From: Phytopseudomonas daroniae
GTDB taxonomy: Bacteria > Pseudomonadota > Gammaproteobacteria > Pseudomonadales > Pseudomonadaceae
DNA: 64,000 nt
NCBI RefSeq assembly: GCF_004327285.1
Contig: NZ_QJUI01000015.1
Coordinates: 91,403 to 155,402, forward strand
Direction: 5' to 3'
A program made the position numbers and the translations under genes. Numbering within the stretch: the stretch's first letter is position 1; each line of letters starts with the position of its first letter. Below, piece after piece: positions 9,237 to 16,495 of this stretch. The notes under the pieces are model-generated. The model did no database searches. It was given only the letters and a program-made list of their open reading frames with translations, and had not been told where the DNA came from.

Positions 9237-10343
9237 ATGCCCGATGCACAAGGCAAGATTCGTTACGCAGTGGTAGCCGGCGGCTGGATTTCCCAAGGGG
9301 CGTTCATGCCCGGCGTCGGTCAGACCGACAACTCGGTGATCACCGCGCTGGTGACTGGCGATCCGATCAAGGCCGACGAACTGGCTGCGCTGTATGACAT
9401 CAAGAGCTACAGCTACGAGGAATTTCCCACGCTGCTCGCCTCGGGCGAGATCGACGCCATCTATCTGGCCACGCCGAACTTCCGCCACCGCGAGTTCGCC
9501 GAGCCCGCCCTGGCAGCGGGCATTCACGTGCTGCTGGAAAAGCCCATGGCCACCAGCGAAGAAGACTGCAAGGCCATCACCGCCGCCGCCCAGAGCTCCG
9601 GCGCCAAGCTGATGATCGCCTACCGCCTGCACTTCGAGCCTGGCACGGTGGAGATGATCCACCGTATTCGCGCGGGCGATATCGGCGACCCGCGCCTGTT
9701 CACCGCGACGTTCACGCAGACCGTCGACCCGGCCAACCACCGCATGCAGAGCGGCTACTGGGCCGGCCCGGTGACCGACATGGGCCCCTACCCGATCAAT
9801 GCGGTACGCAACCTGTTCGACGATGAGCCCCTGGAAGTCCGGGCCGCGGCGATTCAGACACCCGGCTGCGAGATCAACACCCCGGATACCGTGACCGTCA
9901 CCCTGCGCTTCGCCGACGAGCGCCTGGCCGTCTTCACCGTCAGCTACAGCCTGCCCGGCAGCCAACGCCTGCAGGTGATCGGCAGCAAGGGTGAGTTCGA
10001 AGCCTCGCCCTGCTTCGGTTTCGGCAAGGGCGTGGCGATCGGTTACCGAGCAATCATCGGTGACGAGACCAAGGAGCACACACATCCGGTGGTCGATCAG
10101 TTCGGCGGCCAGACCCAGTACTTCTCCGACTGCATCCTGCAGAACCGCGAGCCGGAGCCGGACGGTGATGAAGGCTGGCGCGACGTACGCATCCTCGCAG
10201 CCATCGAGCGCGCCCTGGAAAGTGGCCAGCCTCAACGCCTGGAATCGCTACCCAAGCGCCCGGGAATCAGCGTCGAACAAGCTCGCCGCCTACCATTGGC
10301 GCAGGTGCCTCGTTACGTGAATACCGACGAACCGGTGGGTTGA
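9237..10343 (+). CDS. Gfo/Idh/MocA family NAD(P)-dependent oxidoreductase
   Basis: Cytoplasmic dehydrogenase of 368 residues. The N-terminal Rossmann fold opens with RYAVVAGGWISQGAF, an unusual version of the glycine-rich loop. EKPMAT near residue 102 is the family's cofactor and catalytic motif, and the C-terminal alpha/beta substrate domain follows. Such enzymes act on sugars or cyclic polyols; the substrate is not identifiable. The ATG at 9237 is preferred to 9219 because AGGAG lies seven bases before it. Stands alone; the convergent fabV gene follows. Confidence 0.88.
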   Translation: MPDAQGKIRYAVVAGGWISQGAFMPGVGQTDNSVITALVTGDPIKADELAALYDIKSYSYEEFPTLLASGEIDAIYLATPNFRHREFAEPALAAGIHVLLEKPMATSEEDCKAITAAAQSSGAKLMIAYRLHFEPGTVEMIHRIRAGDIGDPRLFTATFTQTVDPANHRMQSGYWAGPVTDMGPYPINAVRNLFDDEPLEVRAAAIQTPGCEINTPDTVTVTLRFADERLAVFTVSYSLPGSQRLQVIGSKGEFEASPCFGFGKGVAIGYRAIIGDETKEHTHPVVDQFGGQTQYFSDCILQNREPEPDGDEGWRDVRILAAIERALESGQPQRLESLPKRPGISVEQARRLPLAQVPRYVNTDEPVG

Positions 10344-10418
10344 GCGGAAGTAGCCATAGGCGTCAAACGGCAAGGTCTGTAATTTTGTTTCTGCCTTGCA
10401 GTCTGGGCTTGGAATACG

Positions 10419-10449
10419 AAAACAAAAGGGACGCCTAAGCGTCCCCTTG
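10419..10449 (-). terminator. Rho-independent terminator of fabV
   Basis: GGGACGC, loop CTAA, GCGTCCC at 10428-10445. On the minus strand a T-rich run (TTTTGTTTT) follows the stem, 26 bases after the fabV stop. Confidence 0.8.
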
Positions 10450-10474
10450 TTGGCATCGGCTGGTAGCCTTCTGC

Positions 10475-11680
10475 TTACAGCTGAACCACATCGAACTCGA
10501 CGTCGGTGGCCACGTCAGCGTCGTAGTCCACATCGCTGCGCTCGAAGCCGAACAGCTTGAGGAACTCGTGCTTGTAACCGGCGTAGTCGGTCAGTTCGAA
10601 CAGGTTCTCGGTGGTCACTTGCGGCCACAAGGCCTTGCAGGCGTCCTGCACTTCGTCACGCAGCTCCCAATCGTCCAGACGCAGACGGCCTTCGCTGTCC
10701 ACTTCGGCCACCTGGCCATCGGCACGATACAGGCGATCGCGGAAGGTACGGTTCAGTTGTTCGATGGTGCCTTCGTGCAGGCCCTTTTCCTTCATGATCC
10801 TGAAGACCATCGACAGGTACAGCGGCATCACCGGAATGGCCGCGCTGGCCTGGGTCACGACCGATTTCAGCACCGCCACGTTGGCACCGCCGCCGTTGGC
10901 CTGCAGGCGCTTGTCGAGGCGAACGGCTGTCTCGTCCAGATCCTGCTTGGCCTTGCCCAGCGCGCCGTGCCAGTAGATCGGCCAGGTGATTTCGGTGCCG
11001 ATGTAGCTGAACGCTGCGGTACGCGCCTGGGGCGCCAGCACGTCGGCCTGCTCCAGGGCATTGATCCACAGCTCCCAGTCCTGGCCGCCCATGACGGTGA
11101 CGGTGTCGGCGATTTCCTGCTCGCTGGCCGGCTCGATGGCCGCCTCGATGATGGTGTCCTTGTTGGTGTCGATGGCGGTCGACTTGTACGGCTGGCCGAT
11201 GGGCTTGAGCGCCGAGCGGATCACTTCACCGCTCTGTGGCAGCTTGCGCACCGGCGAGGCCAGGGAGTAGATCACCAGGTCGATCTTGCCACCCATTTCG
11301 TTCTTGATCAGCTCGATGACCTTGGCGCGCGCTTCGTCGGAGAAAGCGTCGCCATTGATCGACTTGCTGTACAGGCCTTCGGCCTTGGCGAACTTGTCGA
11401 ACGCAGCCGAGTTGTACCAGCCAGCGGTGCCGGCCTTGGTTTCGGTGCCCGGCTTCTCGAAGAACACGCCCAGGGTGTCGGCGCCAAAGCCGAAAGCGGC
11501 CGTGATACGCGCGGCCAGGCCGTAGCCGCTGGAGGCGCCGATAACCAGCACCTTCTTCGGACCGTCGTTACGCACGCCCAGTTTGCGCGTGGCCTCGATC
11601 TGCTCGGCCACGTTGCGCTCGCAACCCAGCGGGTGGGTGGTGGTACAGATGAAACCACGAACTTTAGGGTGAATAATCAA
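10475..11680 (-). CDS. fabV: Trans-2-enoyl-ACP/CoA reductase FabV
   Basis: Catalyses the last step of fatty-acid elongation, NADH-dependent reduction of enoyl-ACP. FabV enzymes are much less sensitive to triclosan than FabI. The 401-residue length is typical. Seen: MIIHPKVRGFIC at the N-terminus, the cofactor motif VLVIGASSGYGLAARI, and the FabV signature Tyr-(8 residues)-Lys in YWHGALGKAK. The start is TTG at 11680 with GAGG eight bases upstream. Monocistronic with its own terminator. A NemR/TetR-like palindrome lies about 80 bases upstream. Confidence 0.97.
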   Translation of the reverse strand: MIIHPKVRGFICTTTHPLGCERNVAEQIEATRKLGVRNDGPKKVLVIGASSGYGLAARITAAFGFGADTLGVFFEKPGTETKAGTAGWYNSAAFDKFAKAEGLYSKSINGDAFSDEARAKVIELIKNEMGGKIDLVIYSLASPVRKLPQSGEVIRSALKPIGQPYKSTAIDTNKDTIIEAAIEPASEQEIADTVTVMGGQDWELWINALEQADVLAPQARTAAFSYIGTEITWPIYWHGALGKAKQDLDETAVRLDKRLQANGGGANVAVLKSVVTQASAAIPVMPLYLSMVFRIMKEKGLHEGTIEQLNRTFRDRLYRADGQVAEVDSEGRLRLDDWELRDEVQDACKALWPQVTTENLFELTDYAGYKHEFLKLFGFERSDVDYDADVATDVEFDVVQL

Positions 11681-11753
11681 CGCGTTTACCTCGTCATCGT
11701 TTTTTGGGCAGGCGACAGTGTAATGTCGATTGGTCGCCGGAGAAAAATGAGAT

Positions 11754-11769
11754 TAGACCTATTGGTCGC
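11754..11769. promoter_or_regulatory. Putative TetR/NemR-type operator upstream of fabV
   Basis: TAGACC-TATT-GGTCGC is close to the NemR-type palindrome TAGACC-N4-GGTCTA. A partial copy, ATTGGTCGC, occurs at 11729-11737. It lies between fabV (minus) and the SulP gene (plus), so either could be the target. No other feature was seen in the 11681-12013 gap. Confidence 0.35.
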
Positions 11770-12013
11770 TCCAAATGCCAGCCAGGCCACATTTGCACGG
11801 TGGGTTATGTCGTCGTAGGGGGTGGAACGGCCTCAGTGGCGCGGCCTGAAGGCGCAATCCGGCCGGCCTTCGAGCCCCGCTGAGCAGATTTCCGGCACTG
11901 GCCTTCGCCCCGCTGATTCCTTACCATCGACAGCCTTCCAATTCCAAGGCCGCACAGGCCGTGCCACGCCCCCTCACTCGCAGGGGCGTTCGTCTTGCTT
12001 GATCAGGTAACCC

Positions 12014-13459
12014 ATGAAAATCGCTCGTTTGCGCGCCGATGTCCTGGCCGGTCTCACATCATCGTTCGCGCTGGTGCCGGAGTGCATCGCCTTCGCCCTG
12101 GTGGCCCAGGTCAATCCGCTAATGGGTCTGTATGGGGCCTTCTTCATCTGTTTGATCACTGCCCTGTTCGGTGGACGTCCCGGGATGATTTCCGGGGCTG
12201 CGGGCTCCATGGCCGTGGTCATCGTCGCTCTGGTGGTACAACACGGCGTCCAATACCTGCTCGCCACGGTGCTGCTCGGCGGCCTGATCATGCTGGCCTT
12301 CGGCGTCCTGCGCCTGGGCAAGCTGGTGCGCATGGTGCCGCATCCGGTGATGCTCGGTTTCGTCAACGGCCTGGCCATCGTCATCGCCATGGCGCAACTC
12401 GAGCACTTCCAGCATGACGGCCACTGGATCGCCGGCAACGAGCTGTACCTGATGCTCGGCCTGGTGGCGCTGACCATGACCATCGTCTACATCCTGCCGC
12501 GCCTGACCCGCACCATCCCACCGGCCCTGGCGGCGATTCTCAGCGTCGGCCTGCTCACCTGGTTCCTGCAGTTACCGACCCACACTCTCGGCGACATGGC
12601 GCAGATCGCCGGCGGCCTGCCCGTGCCGGCGCTGCCACAGATTGCCTGGAGCCTGGAAACCCTGTGGATCATCCTGCCCTACGCGGTGCTGATGGCCATG
12701 GTCGGCCTGCTGGAAACCCTGCTGACCCTCAACCTCACCGACGAAATCACCGAAAGCCGCGGCCACCCGGATCGCGAATGCGTGGCCCTGGGCGCGGCCA
12801 ATATAGCCTCCGGTCTGTGTGGCGGCATGGGCGGTTGCGCGATGATCGGCCAGACCATGATCAACCTCAGCTCCGGCGGCCGCGGTCGGCTCTCCGGCGT
12901 GGTCGCCGGGGTGATGATCCTGCTCTACGTACTGTTTCTCTCGCCGCTGATCGAGCTGATTCCGCTGGCCGCGCTGGTCGGTGTGATGTTCGTGGTCGCC
13001 CAACAGACCTTCGCCTGGGCTTCGTTGCGGGTGCTGGGCAAGGTGCCGATGAACGACGTGCTGGTGATCATCGCGGTAACCGTCATCACCGTGCTCACCG
13101 ACCTGGCCACCGCCGTGCTGTGCGGTATCGTCATCGCTGCCCTGAACTTCGCCTGGCACCACGCCCGCGAGCTCTACGCCGACAGCCATATCGAGGCAGA
13201 CAGCAGCAAACTCTACCTGCCCCACGGCACGCTGTTCTTCGCCTCCACCGCGCCTTTCCTCAACCTGTTCGACGCCGCCAACGACCCCGCCGAGGTGACC
13301 CTCGACTGCCGTCACCTGAGCTTCGTCGACTACTCGGCCATCGCCGCCCTGATGACCCTGCGCGAGCGCTACAGCAAGGCCGGCAAACATCTGCGCGTGG
13401 TGCACCTATCCGAACGCTGCAAGCAGTTACTAAAGCGCGCGGGGATGCAGCCGGCCTGA
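12014..13459 (+). CDS. SulP/SLC26 family anion transporter with STAS domain
   Basis: Inner-membrane transporter of 481 residues, about ten to twelve hydrophobic segments and a C-terminal cytoplasmic STAS domain (about 395-481, with LDCRHLSFVDYSA). The N-terminal VPECIAFALVAQVNPLMGLYGA is the family signature. Known substrates include sulfate, bicarbonate and dicarboxylates; none is indicated here. The length is somewhat short for the family but both domains are complete. The ATG at 12014 has a weak AGG-type ribosome site. Confidence 0.9.
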   Translation: MKIARLRADVLAGLTSSFALVPECIAFALVAQVNPLMGLYGAFFICLITALFGGRPGMISGAAGSMAVVIVALVVQHGVQYLLATVLLGGLIMLAFGVLRLGKLVRMVPHPVMLGFVNGLAIVIAMAQLEHFQHDGHWIAGNELYLMLGLVALTMTIVYILPRLTRTIPPALAAILSVGLLTWFLQLPTHTLGDMAQIAGGLPVPALPQIAWSLETLWIILPYAVLMAMVGLLETLLTLNLTDEITESRGHPDRECVALGAANIASGLCGGMGGCAMIGQTMINLSSGGRGRLSGVVAGVMILLYVLFLSPLIELIPLAALVGVMFVVAQQTFAWASLRVLGKVPMNDVLVIIAVTVITVLTDLATAVLCGIVIAALNFAWHHARELYADSHIEADSSKLYLPHGTLFFASTAPFLNLFDAANDPAEVTLDCRHLSFVDYSAIAALMTLRERYSKAGKHLRVVHLSERCKQLLKRAGMQPA

Positions 13460-13519
13460 TGGCTGCTGACCTACGAGTCGGACACAGAACGCCCGTCGCC
13501 GGGCTACCACGCAGGACTC

Positions 13520-13609
13520 GTAGGAGCGTCGTCCTCGGCGCGAAGCGATAGCGGCCATGCCGCGCTATCGACGTTGCCTGCAAGATTCGCCCCGGGTCGG
13601 GGCTCCTAC
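13520..13609. repeat. GTAGGAGC-type REPIN
   Basis: GTAGGAGCGTCGTCCTCGGC on the left faces GATTCGCCCCGGGTCGGGGC then TCCTAC on the right. Inverted REP pair between convergent genes. Confidence 0.6.
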
Positions 13610-13631
13610 AAAATGGACGGCCCCATCGAGA

Positions 13632-14012
13632 TCAGCGTCTGCGTGACGTCTGCCTGGGCTGCAACGCATCCAGTGCCGATGCATTCTGCCGAGCCCAGTC
13701 GTAGATCAGTTCGATGGGTTCGACCAGGCGCTCGCCCAGCTCGGTGAGCGAGTAATCGACGGACGGCGGCACGCTGTCGTACACCTGCCGGTTCACCAGC
13801 CCGCTGGCTTCCAGCTCGCGCAACGTCTGCACCAGCATTTTCTTCGAGATGCCCGGCAGGCTGCGGTGCAGCACACCCGCGCGGGCTCTGCCGCCGTGGC
13901 GGGCGTGCAAGCTGTGCAGGATCATGCTCGTCCACTTGGTGGAGAACAGCTCCAGCACACGGCGCGGCGCACAATCCTCGCGCCATTGTTCCTCGGGTGA
14001 TCCGGTCTGCAT
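13632..14012 (-). CDS. HxlR family transcriptional regulator
   Basis: DNA-binding regulator of 126 residues with a single winged helix: CAPRRVLELFSTKWTSMILHSL, then LHRSLPGISKKMLVQTLREL and the wing DSVPPSVDYSLTELG. HxlR proteins often sense quinones, aldehydes or other electrophiles and control the gene beside them. The N-terminal cysteine in EDCAPRR is at the position of the redox cysteine in HypR/YodB-type members. Divergent from the enone-reductase-like gene 85 bases away, its likely target. Confidence 0.88.
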   Translation of the reverse strand: MQTGSPEEQWREDCAPRRVLELFSTKWTSMILHSLHARHGGRARAGVLHRSLPGISKKMLVQTLRELEASGLVNRQVYDSVPPSVDYSLTELGERLVEPIELIYDWARQNASALDALQPRQTSRRR

Positions 14013-14097
14013 CGGGGTGGTTACCTTTTGGTGCCGTCTTGGTTTGAGTTCGCAGCATCGTTATGGTGCCAATGCCCTATCTCCGAAGGAATATCCA

Positions 14098-15159
14098 ATG
14101 ACACATCACGCACTGGTCGTTGGCGCGAGCGGCATCGTCGGCAGCGCCACCTCTCGTCTGTTGGCCGATCAGGGCTGGCAGGTCACGGGCCTGGCCCGTC
14201 ACCCCAAGGCCGCCGAAAACATCACCCCACTGGCCGCCGACCTGCTCGACCCAGGCTCATTGGCAAGCGCGCTCGAAGGGCTGAAACCCAGCCACGTCTA
14301 CCTGACCACCTGGGCACGCCAGGCCACCGAGGCGGAGAACATCCGCGTCAACTCGGCGATGATCCGCAATCTGCTCGACGCCCTGCGCGCAGCCGGCAGC
14401 GTCAAGCACGTCGCCCTGGTCACCGGGCTCAAACACTACCTCGGCCCATTCGAGGCCTACGGCAGAGGCAGCCTGCCACAGACGCCCTTCCGCGAGGAAC
14501 AGGGCCGCCTGGACGTGGAAAACTTCTACTACGCCCAGGAAGACGAAGTGTTCGCCGCCGCCAGGCGCGATGGTTTCACCTGGAGCGTGCACCGCCCGCA
14601 CACCATCACCGGCGTGGCAGTCGGCAATGCCATGAACATGGCGACCACTCTTGCCGTCTACGCCTCGGTATGCCGCGAAACCGGACGCCCATTCCGCTTC
14701 CCCGGCTCGGCCGTGCAGTGGAACAGCCTCACCGACATGACCGACGCCCGTCAGTTGGCCAAACAACTGCACTGGGCCTCGACCACACCGGCTGCCGCCA
14801 ACCAGGCGTTCAATGTGGTCAACGGCGACGTGTTCCGCTGGAGCTGGATGTGGCAACGCATCGCCGAATGGTTCGGCATCGAAGCCGCCGCCTTCGACGG
14901 CCAGCCCGCGCCGCTGGAACAGCAGATGGCCGATGACGCCGGAGTCTGGCTCAAGCTCGCCATAGAGGAGGGACTTGCCGAAGCCGACATCGAGCGCCTG
15001 ATTTCCCCGTGGCACACCGACGCCGACCTTGGACGCCCCATCGAAGTGGTCACCGACATGTCAAAAAGCCGCAAACTGGGCTTCCTCGACTACCAGGCCA
15101 GCGACGAAGCGTTCTTCGCCGTGTTCGAACAACTGCGCGATGCCAAGCTGATTCCTTAA
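14098..15159 (+). CDS. PRISE-type SDR (progesterone 5-beta-reductase/iridoid synthase-like enone reductase)
   Basis: NAD(P)H-dependent reductase of 353 residues. Rossmann motif HALVVGASGIVGSA at the N-terminus. NFYYAQED is the family's hallmark NFYYxxED, whose tyrosine is catalytic, and VTGLKHYLGPFE carries the conserved lysine. Members reduce activated C=C bonds of enones and enals. The ATG at 14098 has AAGGA seven bases upstream; a much longer upstream frame overlaps the regulator and lacks support. Divergent from the HxlR gene, suggesting an electrophile-induced detoxification pair. Confidence 0.85.
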   Translation: MTHHALVVGASGIVGSATSRLLADQGWQVTGLARHPKAAENITPLAADLLDPGSLASALEGLKPSHVYLTTWARQATEAENIRVNSAMIRNLLDALRAAGSVKHVALVTGLKHYLGPFEAYGRGSLPQTPFREEQGRLDVENFYYAQEDEVFAAARRDGFTWSVHRPHTITGVAVGNAMNMATTLAVYASVCRETGRPFRFPGSAVQWNSLTDMTDARQLAKQLHWASTTPAAANQAFNVVNGDVFRWSWMWQRIAEWFGIEAAAFDGQPAPLEQQMADDAGVWLKLAIEEGLAEADIERLISPWHTDADLGRPIEVVTDMSKSRKLGFLDYQASDEAFFAVFEQLRDAKLIP

Positions 15160-15238
15160 GGCGCTTACCGCCACCGCAGGAGCCCGCTTGCGGGCAATTG
15201 ATGGAGGCCCTCTCGCTCACCGTATTTGAGTCGATACG

Positions 15239-15266
15239 AAAGCGCCGACCTGGAGGTCGGCGCTTT
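15239..15266. terminator. Stem-loop after the PRISE gene
   Basis: AAAGCGCCGACCT and AGGTCGGCGCTTT form a 13-bp stem with a tiny loop, flanked by A and T runs. Probable terminator, 80 bases after the gene. A solitary REP half-site (AGGAGCCCGCTTGCGGGC) lies between them near 15178. Confidence 0.6.
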
Positions 15267-15386
15267 GCTATGGACTTTCCGGACGACACGCTGCAATGGC
15301 GGATATCGGATATCAGTCGACATTAACCCGCCATGGCCCTGGTTTAAACTCGCGCCCATCTCAACAGGGATGTTCATGAGGTTTCT

Positions 15387-16172
15387 ATGAGGCTTTGCAG
15401 CGTGCTGTACAGCTGCGTTCTGCTAATGGCGTCGTGGTGCACCGTAGGATCGGCGCAACCTCTGCTGGGGGGTGGCGCACACTGGCATCCCTATAGTTTT
15501 CAGGATGCCAGCGGACAGGCCAAAGGCATCGCCGTCGACATCGCCCGCAAGGTCATGGAACAGAACGGCCAGCAGATGGACTTCGTGTTCTACCCGGCCA
15601 ACCGCCTCAACCTGCTGCTCGACGAGGGCCGCCTGGATCTCAACTACGCGGACTCACCGCTGTGGAACCCGGCGAATGCTGGCGAACGCTTCGTGTATTC
15701 ACAGCCGTATCTGCACGTTCGCGAGTATCTGTACTTTCTAAGCGACCACCCCGCGCGCCGACTACCGCTCGACAAGCTGCAAGGGCTGCGAATCGGCATC
15801 GTGCGTGGCTATACCTACCAAAGCCTGGATGCCGCTCTGCAGGATGATCGGCTGATGAAGGTGGAAACCTCGCGAGAGCCTGCATTGTTGGACTTGCTGA
15901 TACTTGGCCGGGTGGACGCCATCGCGATGGTAGACGACGTGTTCGCCGACCTGCTCACCGCTCGCCACCTCGAACCTGGACGCTTCGCCCGCGGGGCGAA
16001 ACTCAGCGACGCACCGCTGGTGATGAAGCTGCAGCGCCAGCATGCGGATCAACTGCCTAAATTGAACGCTGCTCTGCAAACCCTGATCCGCAGCGGCGAG
16101 GTCGAACGCATCCGCCGCAGCTACCTGCTCAACCAGACCGGGAAGCCAGGCAAGGCGACTGCTGATCGATAA
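15387..16172 (+). CDS. Periplasmic amino-acid-type solute-binding protein (SBP_bac_3)
   Basis: Secreted protein of 261 residues with a signal peptide ending near VGSAQP, followed by a family 3 binding-protein fold: GGAHWHPYSFQDASGQAKGIAVDIA, EGRLDLNYADSP, LRIGIVRGYTY and LLILGRVDAIAMVDD. Members bind amino acids or small polar ligands, but no transporter genes are adjacent. It may instead feed a sensor; a histidine kinase gene follows about 320 bases later, though a link is only inferred. The ATG at 15387 has GAGG about five bases upstream. Confidence 0.85.
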   Translation: MRLCSVLYSCVLLMASWCTVGSAQPLLGGGAHWHPYSFQDASGQAKGIAVDIARKVMEQNGQQMDFVFYPANRLNLLLDEGRLDLNYADSPLWNPANAGERFVYSQPYLHVREYLYFLSDHPARRLPLDKLQGLRIGIVRGYTYQSLDAALQDDRLMKVETSREPALLDLLILGRVDAIAMVDDVFADLLTARHLEPGRFARGAKLSDAPLVMKLQRQHADQLPKLNAALQTLIRSGEVERIRRSYLLNQTGKPGKATADR

Positions 16173-16495
16173 CGCAGCAATGCCTAACCAGCCCGTCCCG
16201 CACTCGAAAGCGGCTGTGCGGCCCGTCCCTGCAGAGCCTTGTTTCAGTTGACGGTGCAACTGGTCGATTGCCTTGTGCACCGTTTGGGATCGGTTTCTCC
16301 AGGGTTGCTGCCCATGGGCTTCGCTCGCGCCTTGGCTTCACGCGTGCCGACTGGAACAACTCGCCATTACCGGGGAGAACCGGCAACTCGTCGACATTGC
16401 GAAAATCTGCTGGAACGCAACCACGGCTTTACACCTCATAAAGGCAAGACCTGACTCGTCTCGCCCCCCTCAATTACAGTGCTCGCCTTGATGAT
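16173..16495. other. Intergenic region
   Basis: No supported gene, repeat or terminator seen. Probably holds the promoter of the following kinase. Confidence 0.4.
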
